DNA of 64,000 nt. Source: Streptosporangium sandarakinum. Its GTDB lineage: Bacteria; Actinomycetota; Actinomycetes; Streptosporangiales; Streptosporangiaceae. Shown piece after piece: positions 26,871-35,076 of this stretch (position 1 is the stretch's first letter; each line of letters starts with the position of its first letter). Where the stretch lies: NCBI RefSeq assembly GCF_013409935.1, contig NZ_JACCCO010000001.1:3844001-3908000 (forward strand), in the 5' to 3' direction. The notes beneath the pieces were generated by a model. It did no database searches. It was not told where the DNA came from and worked only from the letters and a program-made list of their open reading frames with translations. Both the position numbers and the translations under genes were made by a program.

Positions 26871-27569
26871 TCATCCCAGGTGGCGCCGGAGGAACTCCAC
26901 GGCCCGCTCCCAGGCGACCGGCGCGGCCTCGGGGTCGTAGAACTGCGGGGCCTCGTGGTTGTGGAAGGCGTGCCCGGCCTTCTCCGCGACGTGCATCTCC
27001 ACGTTCGGCCGTCCTGCGGCGGCCTGCTCCACGATGGCGACCTGATCGCGTGGGATGTAGGGGTCGGAGCCGCCGAACACGAACAGCAGCGGAGCGGTGA
27101 TCTTCTCCATCATGCCGGTGGCCTCCGGCACGGCCGAGCCGTAGAACGACGCCACCGCGTCCACCTCGGCGGTCGCCGCCAGGAGGTAGCCGACCGAGCC
27201 GCCCAGGCAGAACCCGACCACCCCCGCCCCGTCCCGCGCCTCCGGCAGCGCCCGCAGGTGCGCCAGCGCGATCGCCGAGTCGGACACGCCCTGGGGGAGG
27301 TCGAACCCGGAGGCCAGTTCCAGCGAGGCCGCCGTGCCGGTCTCGCCGTGGTCGGACACCCAGTTGCGCCGCAGCCGCCAGAACAGGTCCGGTGCGCCGA
27401 CGACGTACCCGAGCGCCGCCAGGTCCCCGGCGACCTTCCGGATGTACGGCCCGACGCCGTAGATCTCCTGGATCAGCAGGACGACCGGGCCCGAACCCCC
27501 CTCCGGCAGCCACAGGTGCATGTCGAACGAGCCGTCGGCGACGGTGACCGTCTCGGTGCGGGTCTCCAT
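26871..27569 (-). CDS. Dienelactone hydrolase family protein
   Basis: 232 residues from ATG 27569 (METRTETVTVADG; AGGAGG upstream). Alpha/beta hydrolase of the DLH type with the whole active-site set: Glu in LIQEIYGV, nucleophile Cys in GFCLGGSVGY, Asp in GGSDPYIP and His in AGHAFHNHEA. Dienelactone hydrolases open the lactone ring in aromatic degradation, but many homologues act on other esters. No aromatic pathway genes are adjacent except kynureninase on the other strand. Three 16-bp repeats lie just upstream. Confidence 0.9.
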   Translation of the reverse strand: METRTETVTVADGSFDMHLWLPEGGSGPVVLLIQEIYGVGPYIRKVAGDLAALGYVVGAPDLFWRLRRNWVSDHGETGTAASLELASGFDLPQGVSDSAIALAHLRALPEARDGAGVVGFCLGGSVGYLLAATAEVDAVASFYGSAVPEATGMMEKITAPLLFVFGGSDPYIPRDQVAIVEQAAAGRPNVEMHVAEKAGHAFHNHEAPQFYDPEAAPVAWERAVEFLRRHLG

Positions 27570-27587
27570 GGGTCCTCCTGCTTGTCG

Positions 27588-27635
27588 TCCCGATAAAGCG
27601 GTGTCCCGATAAAGCGGTGTCCCGATAAAGCGGTG
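27588..27635. repeat. Three perfect 16-bp direct repeats before the hydrolase gene
   Basis: tcccgataaagcggtg at 27588, 27604 and 27620 without a mismatch, then a decayed copy. They start 19 bp upstream of the hydrolase start, in its leader or promoter. A multi-site operator or slippage array are both possible. Confidence 0.85.
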
Positions 27636-27809
27636 TCCTGATGTGGTGCCCGGATGCGGCGGCGTCCTGACACAGAGGTGTTCCGCCGCAGAGGCCAGTG
27701 AACCGTATGCCCACCGGGACGCCCGGCCCACGGCCGGGGTGGCCGGTGTACCGGCGGGTGCCGATGGCCGATGATGGACGGACCGAAGGCCTCATCCCGG
27801 AGATGATTC

Positions 27810-29042
27810 ATGACCATCAGCCGTGCGGACTGTCTGGCACTCGACGCCGACGACCCCCTCAGGCGTTTCAGGGACGAGTTCGTCCTCCCCGACGGGACCG
27901 TCTACCTGGTAGGGAACTCCCTCGGCGCGCTGTCCAGGACGGCCGCGGCCGCGACGGCGCGGGTCGTGGCGGAGGAGTGGGGCGGGCAACTGGTCGGCGG
28001 CTGGAACGCCTCGGGCTGGTTCGACCTGCCGCTGACCACCGGCGACCGGCTGGCCCCGCTGATCGGCGCGGGCCCCGGACAGGTCGTGGTGGGCGACACC
28101 ACCTCGATCGCGATCGTCAAGGCCGTCTCTGCGGCCCTGCGCCTCCGCCCGGAACGCCGGGTGATCGTCTCCGACACCGCCAACTTCCCGACCGACCGCT
28201 ACGTGGTCCAGGGGCTGGTCGGCTCGCTCGGCGGCTACGAGATCCGGGACATCGACGGCCCGGACGCCCTCGACGCCGCGCTGTCGGACGACGTCGCCTG
28301 CGTGCTGCTGTCGGAGGTCGACTACCGGACCGGGGCGCGTCTCGACACCGCCGAGGTGACCGCCCGGGTGCGGGGGGCGGGTGCGCTGATGATCTGGGAC
28401 CTGTGCCACAGCGCCGGGGCCTACCAGGTGGACGTGGCCGAGGCCGACTTCGCGGTCGGCTGCACCTACAAGTATCTCAACGGCGGTCCCGGGGCCCCCG
28501 CGTTCCTCTACGCCAACCCGCGCCACCACGCCGACGCCGAGTCCATCCTGACCGGCTGGCACGGGCACGCGGCGCCGTTCGCCTTCGAGCCCGCCTACCG
28601 GCCCGCCGAGGGTGTCCGGCGCTTCTCCGTGGGCACCCCCCACGTGCTGTCGTTCGCCCCGCTCAACGCGTCGCTGGACATCTGGGAACGGGTGGACATG
28701 GCGCAGGTCCGCGCCAAGAGCGTGGCGCTGACCTCGCTCTTCATCGACCTGGTCGAGGAGTCGTGCGCGCCGTACGGCCTGGAGCTGGTCTCGCCCCGCG
28801 ACCCGGAGCGGCGCGGCAGCCAGGTCAGCTTCCGGCACCCGGACGGCTATCCCGTGATGCGGGCGCTGATCGACCGCGGCGTCCACGGAGACTTCCGCGC
28901 CCCCGATCTGCTGCGCTTCGGCTTCGCCCCGCTCTACATCGGTTTCGCCGACGTCCACGACGCGGCCACCGCCCTGGCCGAGGTGCTCGGCAAGGAGCTG
29001 TGGCGGGACGAGCGTTACCGGCGGCGGCTGGCCGTCACCTGA
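27810..29042 (+). CDS. kynU: Kynureninase
   Basis: PLP enzyme splitting kynurenine to anthranilate and alanine in tryptophan catabolism. 410 residues; fold-type I with VYLVGNSLGALS near the start, GGWNASGWFDLP, the PLP-binding WDLCHSAGA, and the Schiff-base Lys221 in GCTYKYLNGGPG. Length is normal. No tryptophan dioxygenase, formamidase or hydroxylase lies nearby, so it may feed anthranilate to secondary metabolism or work with distant genes. Confidence 0.95.
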   Translation: MTISRADCLALDADDPLRRFRDEFVLPDGTVYLVGNSLGALSRTAAAATARVVAEEWGGQLVGGWNASGWFDLPLTTGDRLAPLIGAGPGQVVVGDTTSIAIVKAVSAALRLRPERRVIVSDTANFPTDRYVVQGLVGSLGGYEIRDIDGPDALDAALSDDVACVLLSEVDYRTGARLDTAEVTARVRGAGALMIWDLCHSAGAYQVDVAEADFAVGCTYKYLNGGPGAPAFLYANPRHHADAESILTGWHGHAAPFAFEPAYRPAEGVRRFSVGTPHVLSFAPLNASLDIWERVDMAQVRAKSVALTSLFIDLVEESCAPYGLELVSPRDPERRGSQVSFRHPDGYPVMRALIDRGVHGDFRAPDLLRFGFAPLYIGFADVHDAATALAEVLGKELWRDERYRRRLAVT

Positions 29043-29066
29043 CCGCGGCCCGGTCGGCCGTGCCCG

Positions 29067-29107
29067 CCCGTGCCGTGCCGTACGGCGGCCGTACGGCACG
29101 GCACGGG
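29067..29107. terminator. Bidirectional hairpin between convergent genes
   Basis: Perfect 17-bp arms (29067-29083 and 29091-29107) around a 7-base GC loop, centred between kynU and the secreted-protein gene. Confidence 0.8.
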
Positions 29108-29138
29108 TGGGGCGGACCTCGGGAGTGAAGGGGCGGGA

Positions 29139-30395
29139 TCAGGGGTCGATTCCGCGCCGGCAGCCCTTCGTGTGGCAGTCCCACAGCACGCGGCCGTGGA
29201 ACACCGGGCGGCTGGTCTCCCAGTACTTCCAGCCCTCCACCCTGGCGGGCACGTTGGCGATGCCGGCGACGACCTTGTGGAAGCGGCAGGTGCTGGTCCG
29301 GAACCAGGCCGAGAACCCGACCCGGTAGCCGAAGACGCGGTACCACAGGTGGCCGTACATGTCGTCGGAGATCTCGTGGGTGTACTGGTGCCCCGCCTCG
29401 ACGATGTACTCCTCGGCGATCAGCGGGTTGAGGTTGTTCCGTATCAGGCGGAGGATCTCCTCCCGGTCGAGCCGCGGGCCCCTGGTGATCTCCAGGGCCC
29501 TGAGCCTGTGCTGGACCTTCTCCCGCTCGAACTCGACCTCGTAGTACACCCGGTGCTGCCGGGTCACCGTCGCGGTCACCGAGCCGCCCGGACCGTCGAT
29601 GAAGTGGGTGCGGGCCAGGAAGAAGTTCCTCGGGTGGAACTGGTCGATCCTGAAGAGGAAGCGGGGCCGGCAGATGTCGTCCCAGCCGCGGCGCAGGTGG
29701 GGCCGCCCGGGCCTCGGGCTGGGGCTCACCACGGACCTCGACACGGCGAAGGAGGTGGCGGTGGCGCTCGCGCTCGCGCTGGCGGTGGCGCTGGGGGTGG
29801 CGCTGGACGTCTCGGAGACCGAGGGCGTGGGCGTGGCCGTGACCGTGGTCGTCACGGTCGGCGTGGGGACCGGGGTCGGCTGCCGGGCCTCGGTGGGTTC
29901 GGGGGCGAAGCCCAGCTTGATGAAACCGCCGCGCTTGCCCGGTGTGACGAACCGTTTGGTGGGGCTGACCGGCTTGTGCACCGGGCCGAGCGCGGCGGAT
30001 CCGTCGTTCGCACGGGCGCCGTTCGCGCGGGCGCGATTCCCGTGAGCACCGTTCGCACGAGCGCCGTTCCCGCGGGCGCCGCTTCCGTGGGCGCCGTTCC
30101 CGTGGGCGGAGCCGTGCCCCGGCCGCCGGTCGTTCCTGAGCCCGCGCGGTGCGCCGGGGTCGTCCGCTCCGGCCCCCCTGCCCTGGGCGTGCCCGGACAC
30201 CCGGGGGCCGGGCGAAACGGAAGGCCGCAGGTGGGCGGCGGAGGCCGGGGCCGCGCCGGAGGAGGGCTGGGCGATCGCGGCGACGGCCGCGACGAGCGAC
30301 CCGGCCACCCCCAGCGCCGCCAGACCCCTCGCCGGGCGCTGCCCCCTCGGCCGGGCGGACGTGGCCGTGGCGTCTTCGGAGTTGGGCGTGACCAT
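29139..30395 (-). CDS. Secreted repeat-rich protein of unknown function
   Basis: 418 residues. An N-terminal signal region (GLAALGVAGSLVAAVAAIAQ, cleavage likely after APASA) precedes Gly/Asn/Ala/Arg repeats based on the five-residue unit GARAN/GAHGN (about 95-132) encoded by a 15-bp DNA repeat near 30000-30112. A Thr/Ser/Pro/Ala linker (SATPSATASASASATATS) follows. The C-terminal 190 residues form a folded domain with six Cys or His-rich spots (DDICRPRFLFRID, HQYTHEISDDMYGHLWYRVF, TSTCRFHKVV, LWDCHTKGCRRG). The linker suggests wall passage. Function unknown. Confidence 0.8.
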   Translation of the reverse strand: MVTPNSEDATATSARPRGQRPARGLAALGVAGSLVAAVAAIAQPSSGAAPASAAHLRPSVSPGPRVSGHAQGRGAGADDPGAPRGLRNDRRPGHGSAHGNGAHGSGARGNGARANGAHGNRARANGARANDGSAALGPVHKPVSPTKRFVTPGKRGGFIKLGFAPEPTEARQPTPVPTPTVTTTVTATPTPSVSETSSATPSATASASASATATSFAVSRSVVSPSPRPGRPHLRRGWDDICRPRFLFRIDQFHPRNFFLARTHFIDGPGGSVTATVTRQHRVYYEVEFEREKVQHRLRALEITRGPRLDREEILRLIRNNLNPLIAEEYIVEAGHQYTHEISDDMYGHLWYRVFGYRVGFSAWFRTSTCRFHKVVAGIANVPARVEGWKYWETSRPVFHGRVLWDCHTKGCRRGIDP

Positions 30396-30658
30396 GGAGA
30401 TACCGTTCCTTCTGGAACGCGGCCCTACGGCCGCGACTGACCCGTCGGCCGGAACAGCGGTTCCCGCCTACGCTGATCACTCAGCGTCGCATGAAAGATA
30501 CTTACAGTCGCCTTATGTGGTTGTGTGGAGGCACGCCGACAGAATGCGGATCCGATCCGGTGAGTGGAGTATCGGCCCGATCGGGGGAAGACGGCGTCTC
30601 CACCGCCTCCAGGGGTTCGCTCATCGATCGAGCGTCGACCGCGGCGTGCCCCGGCCGG

Positions 30659-31048
30659 CTACAGCCCGCCGAGGGCGTCGAGCGCGGTCACGAGCCTCTT
30701 GGGGGCGACGGCGCGGTAGCTCTCCTCGACCCAGTCGAGCAGCACCTCGATCTCCGGCGGCGCGCCGCCGTCCAGCGGGATCGTCACCCAGAACGCCCGG
30801 CCGAGGCCGTACCGCGAGGGTTCGGCGCCCGCCACGCTGAGCGCGTGGCCGTGCGACTCGGGCAGTTTCAGCCAGACGGCGGGCCGCCGGTCCCCGGCCG
30901 GCTCCTCCGCGCCGAGGAACGCGAAGATCTTCTTGTTGACCTTGACGACGGTGTCGCCCCAGGGGTGGTCCTCGTACGCCTCGGGCAGGCCGAGGGCGAA
31001 CTCGCGCAGTGTCCGGCGGGTCTCGCGCCACTCATCCATGGCGGTCAT
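30659..31048 (-). CDS. MmcQ/YjbR-family protein
   Basis: 129 residues from ATG 31048 (ATG 31051 and ATG 31039 are alternatives). DUF419/MmcQ-YjbR fold: LPEAYEDHPWGDTVVKV, KKIFAFLG, WLKLPESH, PSRYGLGRAFWVTIPLD and the terminal WVEESYRAVAPKRL. These small CyaY-like proteins may bind DNA; their role is not established. The start lies inside the last codons of the DUF2293 gene, so translation is probably coupled. Confidence 0.88.
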   Translation of the reverse strand: MTAMDEWRETRRTLREFALGLPEAYEDHPWGDTVVKVNKKIFAFLGAEEPAGDRRPAVWLKLPESHGHALSVAGAEPSRYGLGRAFWVTIPLDGGAPPEIEVLLDWVEESYRAVAPKRLVTALDALGGL

Positions 31049-32099
31049 CATGGCCGGAACCACCGACGGTTCCGCGCCAGCCGCCGAGCACCCGGTCGAT
31101 GTCCGGGCGGATCCGGTCCCTGGCCTCGGCGCGTGGCACACCGGACATCAGCAGGCGGTCGTAGTCGGTGTCGAGGTGCCGTACCGAGGCCACGACGGCC
31201 AGGGTGATCGCCTTCTCGTCCAGCACCTTGGCGGCGGCGGTGCGGCCAACCCGGCCGCTGCCCCGCAGACCGGCGTGCAGGGCGATGTCCCGGGCCCGTT
31301 CGGGCGGGCAGCCGGGGAAGATCCGCAGGATCGCCTCGGCCATCCGGACCTGGAACACCACGTCCTCGCCCGCCCGCCGTTCCCGGTCGCGCTCCCGGCG
31401 GCGCAGCCGTACCTCCTCGTCGGCCAGGCACAGCTCCTCGGCCAGTCGCAGAGCGGCCTCCTCGACCAGGATTCCCCGCCGCTCGTAGCGCCTGCGCCGC
31501 GCGTTGTACCTGACCACCACCGCGGCCAGCCCGCTCTCCTTCTTCGCCCGGCGGCTGAGTGCCGCGTCACCCGCCGGGAGGAAGACCAGGTGGTCCATGT
31601 CCGCGCAGGTCAGGCAGTGCGGACCGGCATCCTCCATGATCAGGTAGGGGCCGGTGTCGCCGCAGCCGGCGCACGTCCACGCCTTCTCCGGCTCGACCAC
31701 CACCAGGTCGGGGGCCTTGCTCTGACGCTCGGCGAGCCGCCGCCGCCCGGCCTCCCCCATCTCCGGGGACACCCAATGGACCCGGAAGGCGCCGTCGTCA
31801 CCGTCGGCGACGAACCGCAGCTCCCGGCGGTCGCGGCCACCGGAGAGGTAGGCGGTCTCGCCGGGGACGAGCCCCCGGGAGAGCGCCCAGCGCCGGAGCA
31901 CCGCCACCGCGTCGGTCATCCTGGCGCCGTCGACGGCCGCGAGCTCCTCCAGCGTGGCGGCCCGGCCCTGCCGCCAGACGTCCACGTGCCGGGCGTGCAG
32001 CCAGCCGAGGCCCGTCAGGACGTCGATCGTGGTGACGAACCTCCGCTGCGCGAGCGCGGCCTCGGCGGCCGCCGTGATCCGGCGTTCAAGTCTGCTCAC
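31032..32099 (-). CDS. DUF2293 protein with zinc-ribbon-like segment
   Basis: 355 residues from GTG 32099 (ATG 32117 possible). A helical N-terminal part (ERRITAAAEAALAQRRFVTT) leads to a Cys-rich segment, TCAGCGDTGPYL and HCLTCADMD, with four Cys able to hold zinc. Basic helices follow, then the DUF2293 domain near the C-terminus (ILRIFPGCPPERARDIALHA, RGSGRVGRTAAAKVLDEKAI, VRHLDTDYDRLLMSGVPR). Function unknown; the basic helices and ribbon point to nucleic acid binding. A longer frame continuing upstream across poxB is not coding on this reading. Confidence 0.85.
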   Translation of the reverse strand: MSRLERRITAAAEAALAQRRFVTTIDVLTGLGWLHARHVDVWRQGRAATLEELAAVDGARMTDAVAVLRRWALSRGLVPGETAYLSGGRDRRELRFVADGDDGAFRVHWVSPEMGEAGRRRLAERQSKAPDLVVVEPEKAWTCAGCGDTGPYLIMEDAGPHCLTCADMDHLVFLPAGDAALSRRAKKESGLAAVVVRYNARRRRYERRGILVEEAALRLAEELCLADEEVRLRRRERDRERRAGEDVVFQVRMAEAILRIFPGCPPERARDIALHAGLRGSGRVGRTAAAKVLDEKAITLAVVASVRHLDTDYDRLLMSGVPRAEARDRIRPDIDRVLGGWRGTVGGSGHDDRHG

Positions 32100-32209
32100 C
32101 CCGCAAGCCTGCCGCATCCGGCGTCGCGGTGGAACGGGACGGCGGAACGGCCCGCGGCCCGCCCGCGCCGGGCGCGGGAAAGGGCCGGGACGCCCCGGAG
32201 CCGGCGAGG

Positions 32210-33943
32210 TCAGGGGCGAGGGATGTGCCGCAGGTTGGTCCTGGCCAGGTTGATCATGCGGCCGACCCCGCCGTTGAGCACGACCTTGCCCGCGGCCAGC
32301 GCGAACCCCTTCACCTGCGCCTGGGTGACGCGCGGCGGCATGGACAGCGCGTCGGGGTCGGTGATGACGTTCAGCAGGTACGGTCCCGGCGTGGCGAGCG
32401 CGGTGGCCAGCGCCTGCTGGACCTCCGTTGGCTTCTCCACCGTCGCTGAGGGGATGCCCATCGCGGCGGCGACGGCCGCGTAGTCCACCGGCGCGGAGTC
32501 GGTGCCGAAGTCGGGGAAGCCGTCCACCAGCATCTCCAGCTTGACCATGCCGAGCGAGGAGTTGTTGAAGAGCACGACCTTCACCGGCAGGTCGTGCATC
32601 CGGACGGTCAGCAGCTCGCCGAGCAGCATGCTCAGGCCCCCGTCGCCCGACAGTGAGACGACCTGCCGTCCGGGGGCGGCGAACGCCGCGCCGATGGCGT
32701 GCGGGAGGGCGTTGGCCATGCTCCCGTGCCAGAAGGAGCCGATGACGCGGCGGCGGCCGTTGGGCGTCAGGTAGCGGGCGGCCCAGACGTTGCACATGCC
32801 GGTGTCCACCGTGAAGATCGCGTCGTCGTCGGCCAGCTCGTCCAGGACGTCCGCCACGTACTCGGGGTGGATCGGCACGTGGCGCTCGATGTTGCGGGTG
32901 TACGCCTCCACGACCTGGTCCAGCGTCCTCAGGTGCCGGTTCAGCATCCTGTCGAGGTAGCGCCGGTCGGACTTCTGCCTGACGGAGGGCAGCACCGCCC
33001 GCAGCGTCGCGCCGATGTCGCCGTTGACGCCGAGTTCGATCGGGGTCCTGCGGCCCAGGTGCGCCGGGTTCCGGTCGATCTGGACCGTCTTGCGGCCGGG
33101 CAGGAAGTCCGGGTAGGGGAAGTCCGTGCCCAGCAGCACCACCAGGTCCGCCTCGTGCATGGCCTCGTAGCAGGCGCCGTAGCCGAGCAACCCGCTCATC
33201 CCCACGTCGTAGGGGTTGTCGTACTGGATCCATTCCTTGCCGCGCAGCGCGTGGCCGACCGGCGCGAACGTGCGCCCGGCCAGCTCCATGACCTCGGCGT
33301 GGGCGTCCCGCACCCCGGCCCCGCAGAACAGCATGACCTTCTGCGCGGTGTTGAGCGTCGCGGCCAGCTCCTCCACCTGCTCCGGCGGGGGCGTGAGCGT
33401 GCCGGTCCGGGTGACGAAGCGGTGGTGCCCGGTCTCGTTCGGGGCCTGTTCGCCCGCGACGTCGCCGGGAAGGACCACGACCGACACGCCGCCGTCGCCG
33501 AGGGCCTGCTGGACGGCGACGCGCAGCACCCGGGGCATCTGCTCGGCCGTGCTGATCATCTCGCAGAAGCCGCTGCACTCGGTGAACAGCCGCTCGGGAT
33601 GGGTCTCCTGGAAGAACCCGGTGCCGATCTCGGAGCTGGGGATGTGCGAGGCCAGCGCGAGCACGGGGGCGCCGCTGCGGTGGGCGTCGTACAGTCCCTG
33701 GATCAGGTGGGTGTTGCCGGGTCCGCAGCTTCCCGCGCAGACCGCCAGGCGGCCGGTGATCTGCGCCTCGGCGGCGGCGGCGAACGCCCCGGCCTCCTCG
33801 TTGCGCACGTGCGCCCACTCGATGCCGGGTGTCCTGCGGATCGCGTCCACCACGGGGTTGAGGCTGTCGCCCACCACTCCGTAGACCCGTTCGACGCCGG
33901 CCTGGCGCAGCACCTCGATGAACTGCTCTGCGACGGTTGCCAT
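32210..33943 (-). CDS. poxB: Pyruvate dehydrogenase (quinone) / pyruvate oxidase
   Basis: 577-residue thiamine-diphosphate and FAD enzyme of the PoxB type. The activating Glu is in VRNEEAGAFAAAAEA (about 49), the FAD-binding middle domain includes GMSGLLGYGA and TDFPYPDFLPG, and the ThDP motif is GDGGLSMLLGELLT ending in FNNSSLGM. PoxB converts pyruvate to acetate and CO2 with quinone as acceptor at the membrane; members of this family can also act on other 2-oxo acids. GGGGGAGA precedes the start. Length is normal. Confidence 0.92.
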   Translation of the reverse strand: MATVAEQFIEVLRQAGVERVYGVVGDSLNPVVDAIRRTPGIEWAHVRNEEAGAFAAAAEAQITGRLAVCAGSCGPGNTHLIQGLYDAHRSGAPVLALASHIPSSEIGTGFFQETHPERLFTECSGFCEMISTAEQMPRVLRVAVQQALGDGGVSVVVLPGDVAGEQAPNETGHHRFVTRTGTLTPPPEQVEELAATLNTAQKVMLFCGAGVRDAHAEVMELAGRTFAPVGHALRGKEWIQYDNPYDVGMSGLLGYGACYEAMHEADLVVLLGTDFPYPDFLPGRKTVQIDRNPAHLGRRTPIELGVNGDIGATLRAVLPSVRQKSDRRYLDRMLNRHLRTLDQVVEAYTRNIERHVPIHPEYVADVLDELADDDAIFTVDTGMCNVWAARYLTPNGRRRVIGSFWHGSMANALPHAIGAAFAAPGRQVVSLSGDGGLSMLLGELLTVRMHDLPVKVVLFNNSSLGMVKLEMLVDGFPDFGTDSAPVDYAAVAAAMGIPSATVEKPTEVQQALATALATPGPYLLNVITDPDALSMPPRVTQAQVKGFALAAGKVVLNGGVGRMINLARTNLRHIPRP

Positions 33944-34304
33944 GGTCTCGTCTCCCCCTCGCTTCTCGCGTCACCGGATACCTCACCCGATTCGACCGGG
34001 TCACTCGTCGCGGCGGGCGATTCGTGACGGCGCCGGCCGTCCGTGATCGTTTCCGGCCGCGGACGGAGGCGATGCCGTACGGTGTCCGGAAGGAGTGCCG
34101 TACGACCTCGGGAAAGGGCGCCGTACGGCCGTACGGTCCCGGGAACGGGCGCCGTGCGGCCTCCGGAAAAGGCGCCGTACGCCTTCGGGAAGGCCGCCGT
34201 GCCGTCTCGGGAACGGGCGCCGATGTGTCTGAGCCGGTGATTTGTCTTATCTTGTGCGTGATAAATGCCTGATGAGGCGACTTCGCCGTGGGGAGCTTGA
34301 GCCG
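33944..34304. other. Intergenic region with degenerate tandem repeats
   Basis: It separates poxB and the STAS gene, which are divergent. The middle is filled by the repeat at 34074-34218. An AT-rich patch at 34225-34272 (gatttgtcttatcttgtgcgtgat) is promoter-like for the STAS gene. No gene is convincing. Confidence 0.6.
34074..34218. repeat. Six degenerate 22-31-bp tandem repeats
   Basis: Units begin gccgtac or gccgtgc and end cgggaacgggc-like: 34074, 34097, 34120, 34151, 34174 and 34196. Five are 22-23 bp; the third is 31 bp because of a short internal duplication. No stable coding frame is conserved across units. Confidence 0.8.
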
Positions 34305-34688
34305 ATGGTGCAACCACCTGAGGGAACTACCTTGAGTTCCGACCTCGAACCGCATGGCAGGATCGGCGTCATCCGGTTGGGCGACGCGCTGGACTGGAGC
34401 ACCGCTCCGGATGTGCGGACCATGGTCTCCACGATGTGGGACGACCTCGCGGGCGGGTGCCTGGTCCTGGACCTCGCCGCGACGACCTTCTGCGACTCCA
34501 CCGGGCTGGGGACGCTGGTGTCGATCTGCACCGACAGCGAGGAACGCGGGATCCGCCTCATCGTGGCCGCGCCTCCTCCGGGCGTGCTCCGCATGCTGCG
34601 CATCACCGGCCTGACCGCGTTCTTCGAGCTGTACGACGATGCGGAGGACGCCCTGCGGAGCGCGCGGACGGGCCGCCGACCCGGGTAG
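34305..34688 (+). CDS. STAS-domain anti-sigma factor antagonist
   Basis: 127 residues from ATG 34305 (GGGGAG nine bases upstream; a longer in-frame start exists at 34272). SpoIIAA/RsbV-like STAS fold with the phosphorylatable Ser in CDSTGLGTLV and PPGVLRMLRITGL. Such proteins free a sigma factor by binding its anti-sigma kinase when dephosphorylated. No kinase or sigma gene is adjacent. Confidence 0.88.
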   Translation: MVQPPEGTTLSSDLEPHGRIGVIRLGDALDWSTAPDVRTMVSTMWDDLAGGCLVLDLAATTFCDSTGLGTLVSICTDSEERGIRLIVAAPPPGVLRMLRITGLTAFFELYDDAEDALRSARTGRRPG

Positions 34689-34878
34689 GCCCGTTGTGAA
34701 GGGGCCGCCGGGCGGCGGGTCCCGGGGCCGGGCCGGGGACGCGCGACCACGTCGGCCGCGATCTCCCGGCGGGCAGGAAAGCCCTGATCACCGGTGGTGA
34801 CTCCGGGATCGGCCGGGTGCGCCGCGGAGCCGGGTTCCGCGGGTCCCCCGCCGCGACGGGGAAACCGCGGGATCGGCC

Positions 34879-35076
34879 CTAGTCGTCGCCGAACACGGCT
34901 TTGCTGACCGCGTTGGGCCCGTCGTACTCCCGGTCGGGGATCTTCTCCAGGGTGCCGACGAGGGCGTCGTCGGCGCCCTTCTCGCGGGCCACCCGCACGA
35001 GGTCGTCCCGCTTGGCCGGATAGTCGACGCCCGACAGGTGCTTCTGCAGGTCGATCGGGTTCGGTGTGTTCGCCAT
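34879..35076 (-). CDS. DUF2795 small protein
   Basis: 65 residues (MANTPNPIDLQKHLSGVDYP; AREKGADDALVGTLEKIPDR; EYDGPNAVSKAVFG), the full DUF2795 pattern common as a free-standing protein in actinobacteria. A strong ribosome site (GGAAGGAGG, about 10 bases upstream) supports independent translation even though the frame is open from the glycosyltransferase. Function unknown; the family is often induced by stress. Confidence 0.85.
   Translation of the reverse strand: MANTPNPIDLQKHLSGVDYPAKRDDLVRVAREKGADDALVGTLEKIPDREYDGPNAVSKAVFGDD

Noticed and set aside
34074-34218. CRISPR array
   Set aside because: Units are contiguous and degenerate without unique spacers, and no cas gene is present.
32100-34355. 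In-frame extension of the DUF2293 gene upstream across poxB
   Set aside because: It overlaps poxB in another frame and reads Arg/Gly/Pro-rich; the family part begins at 32099.
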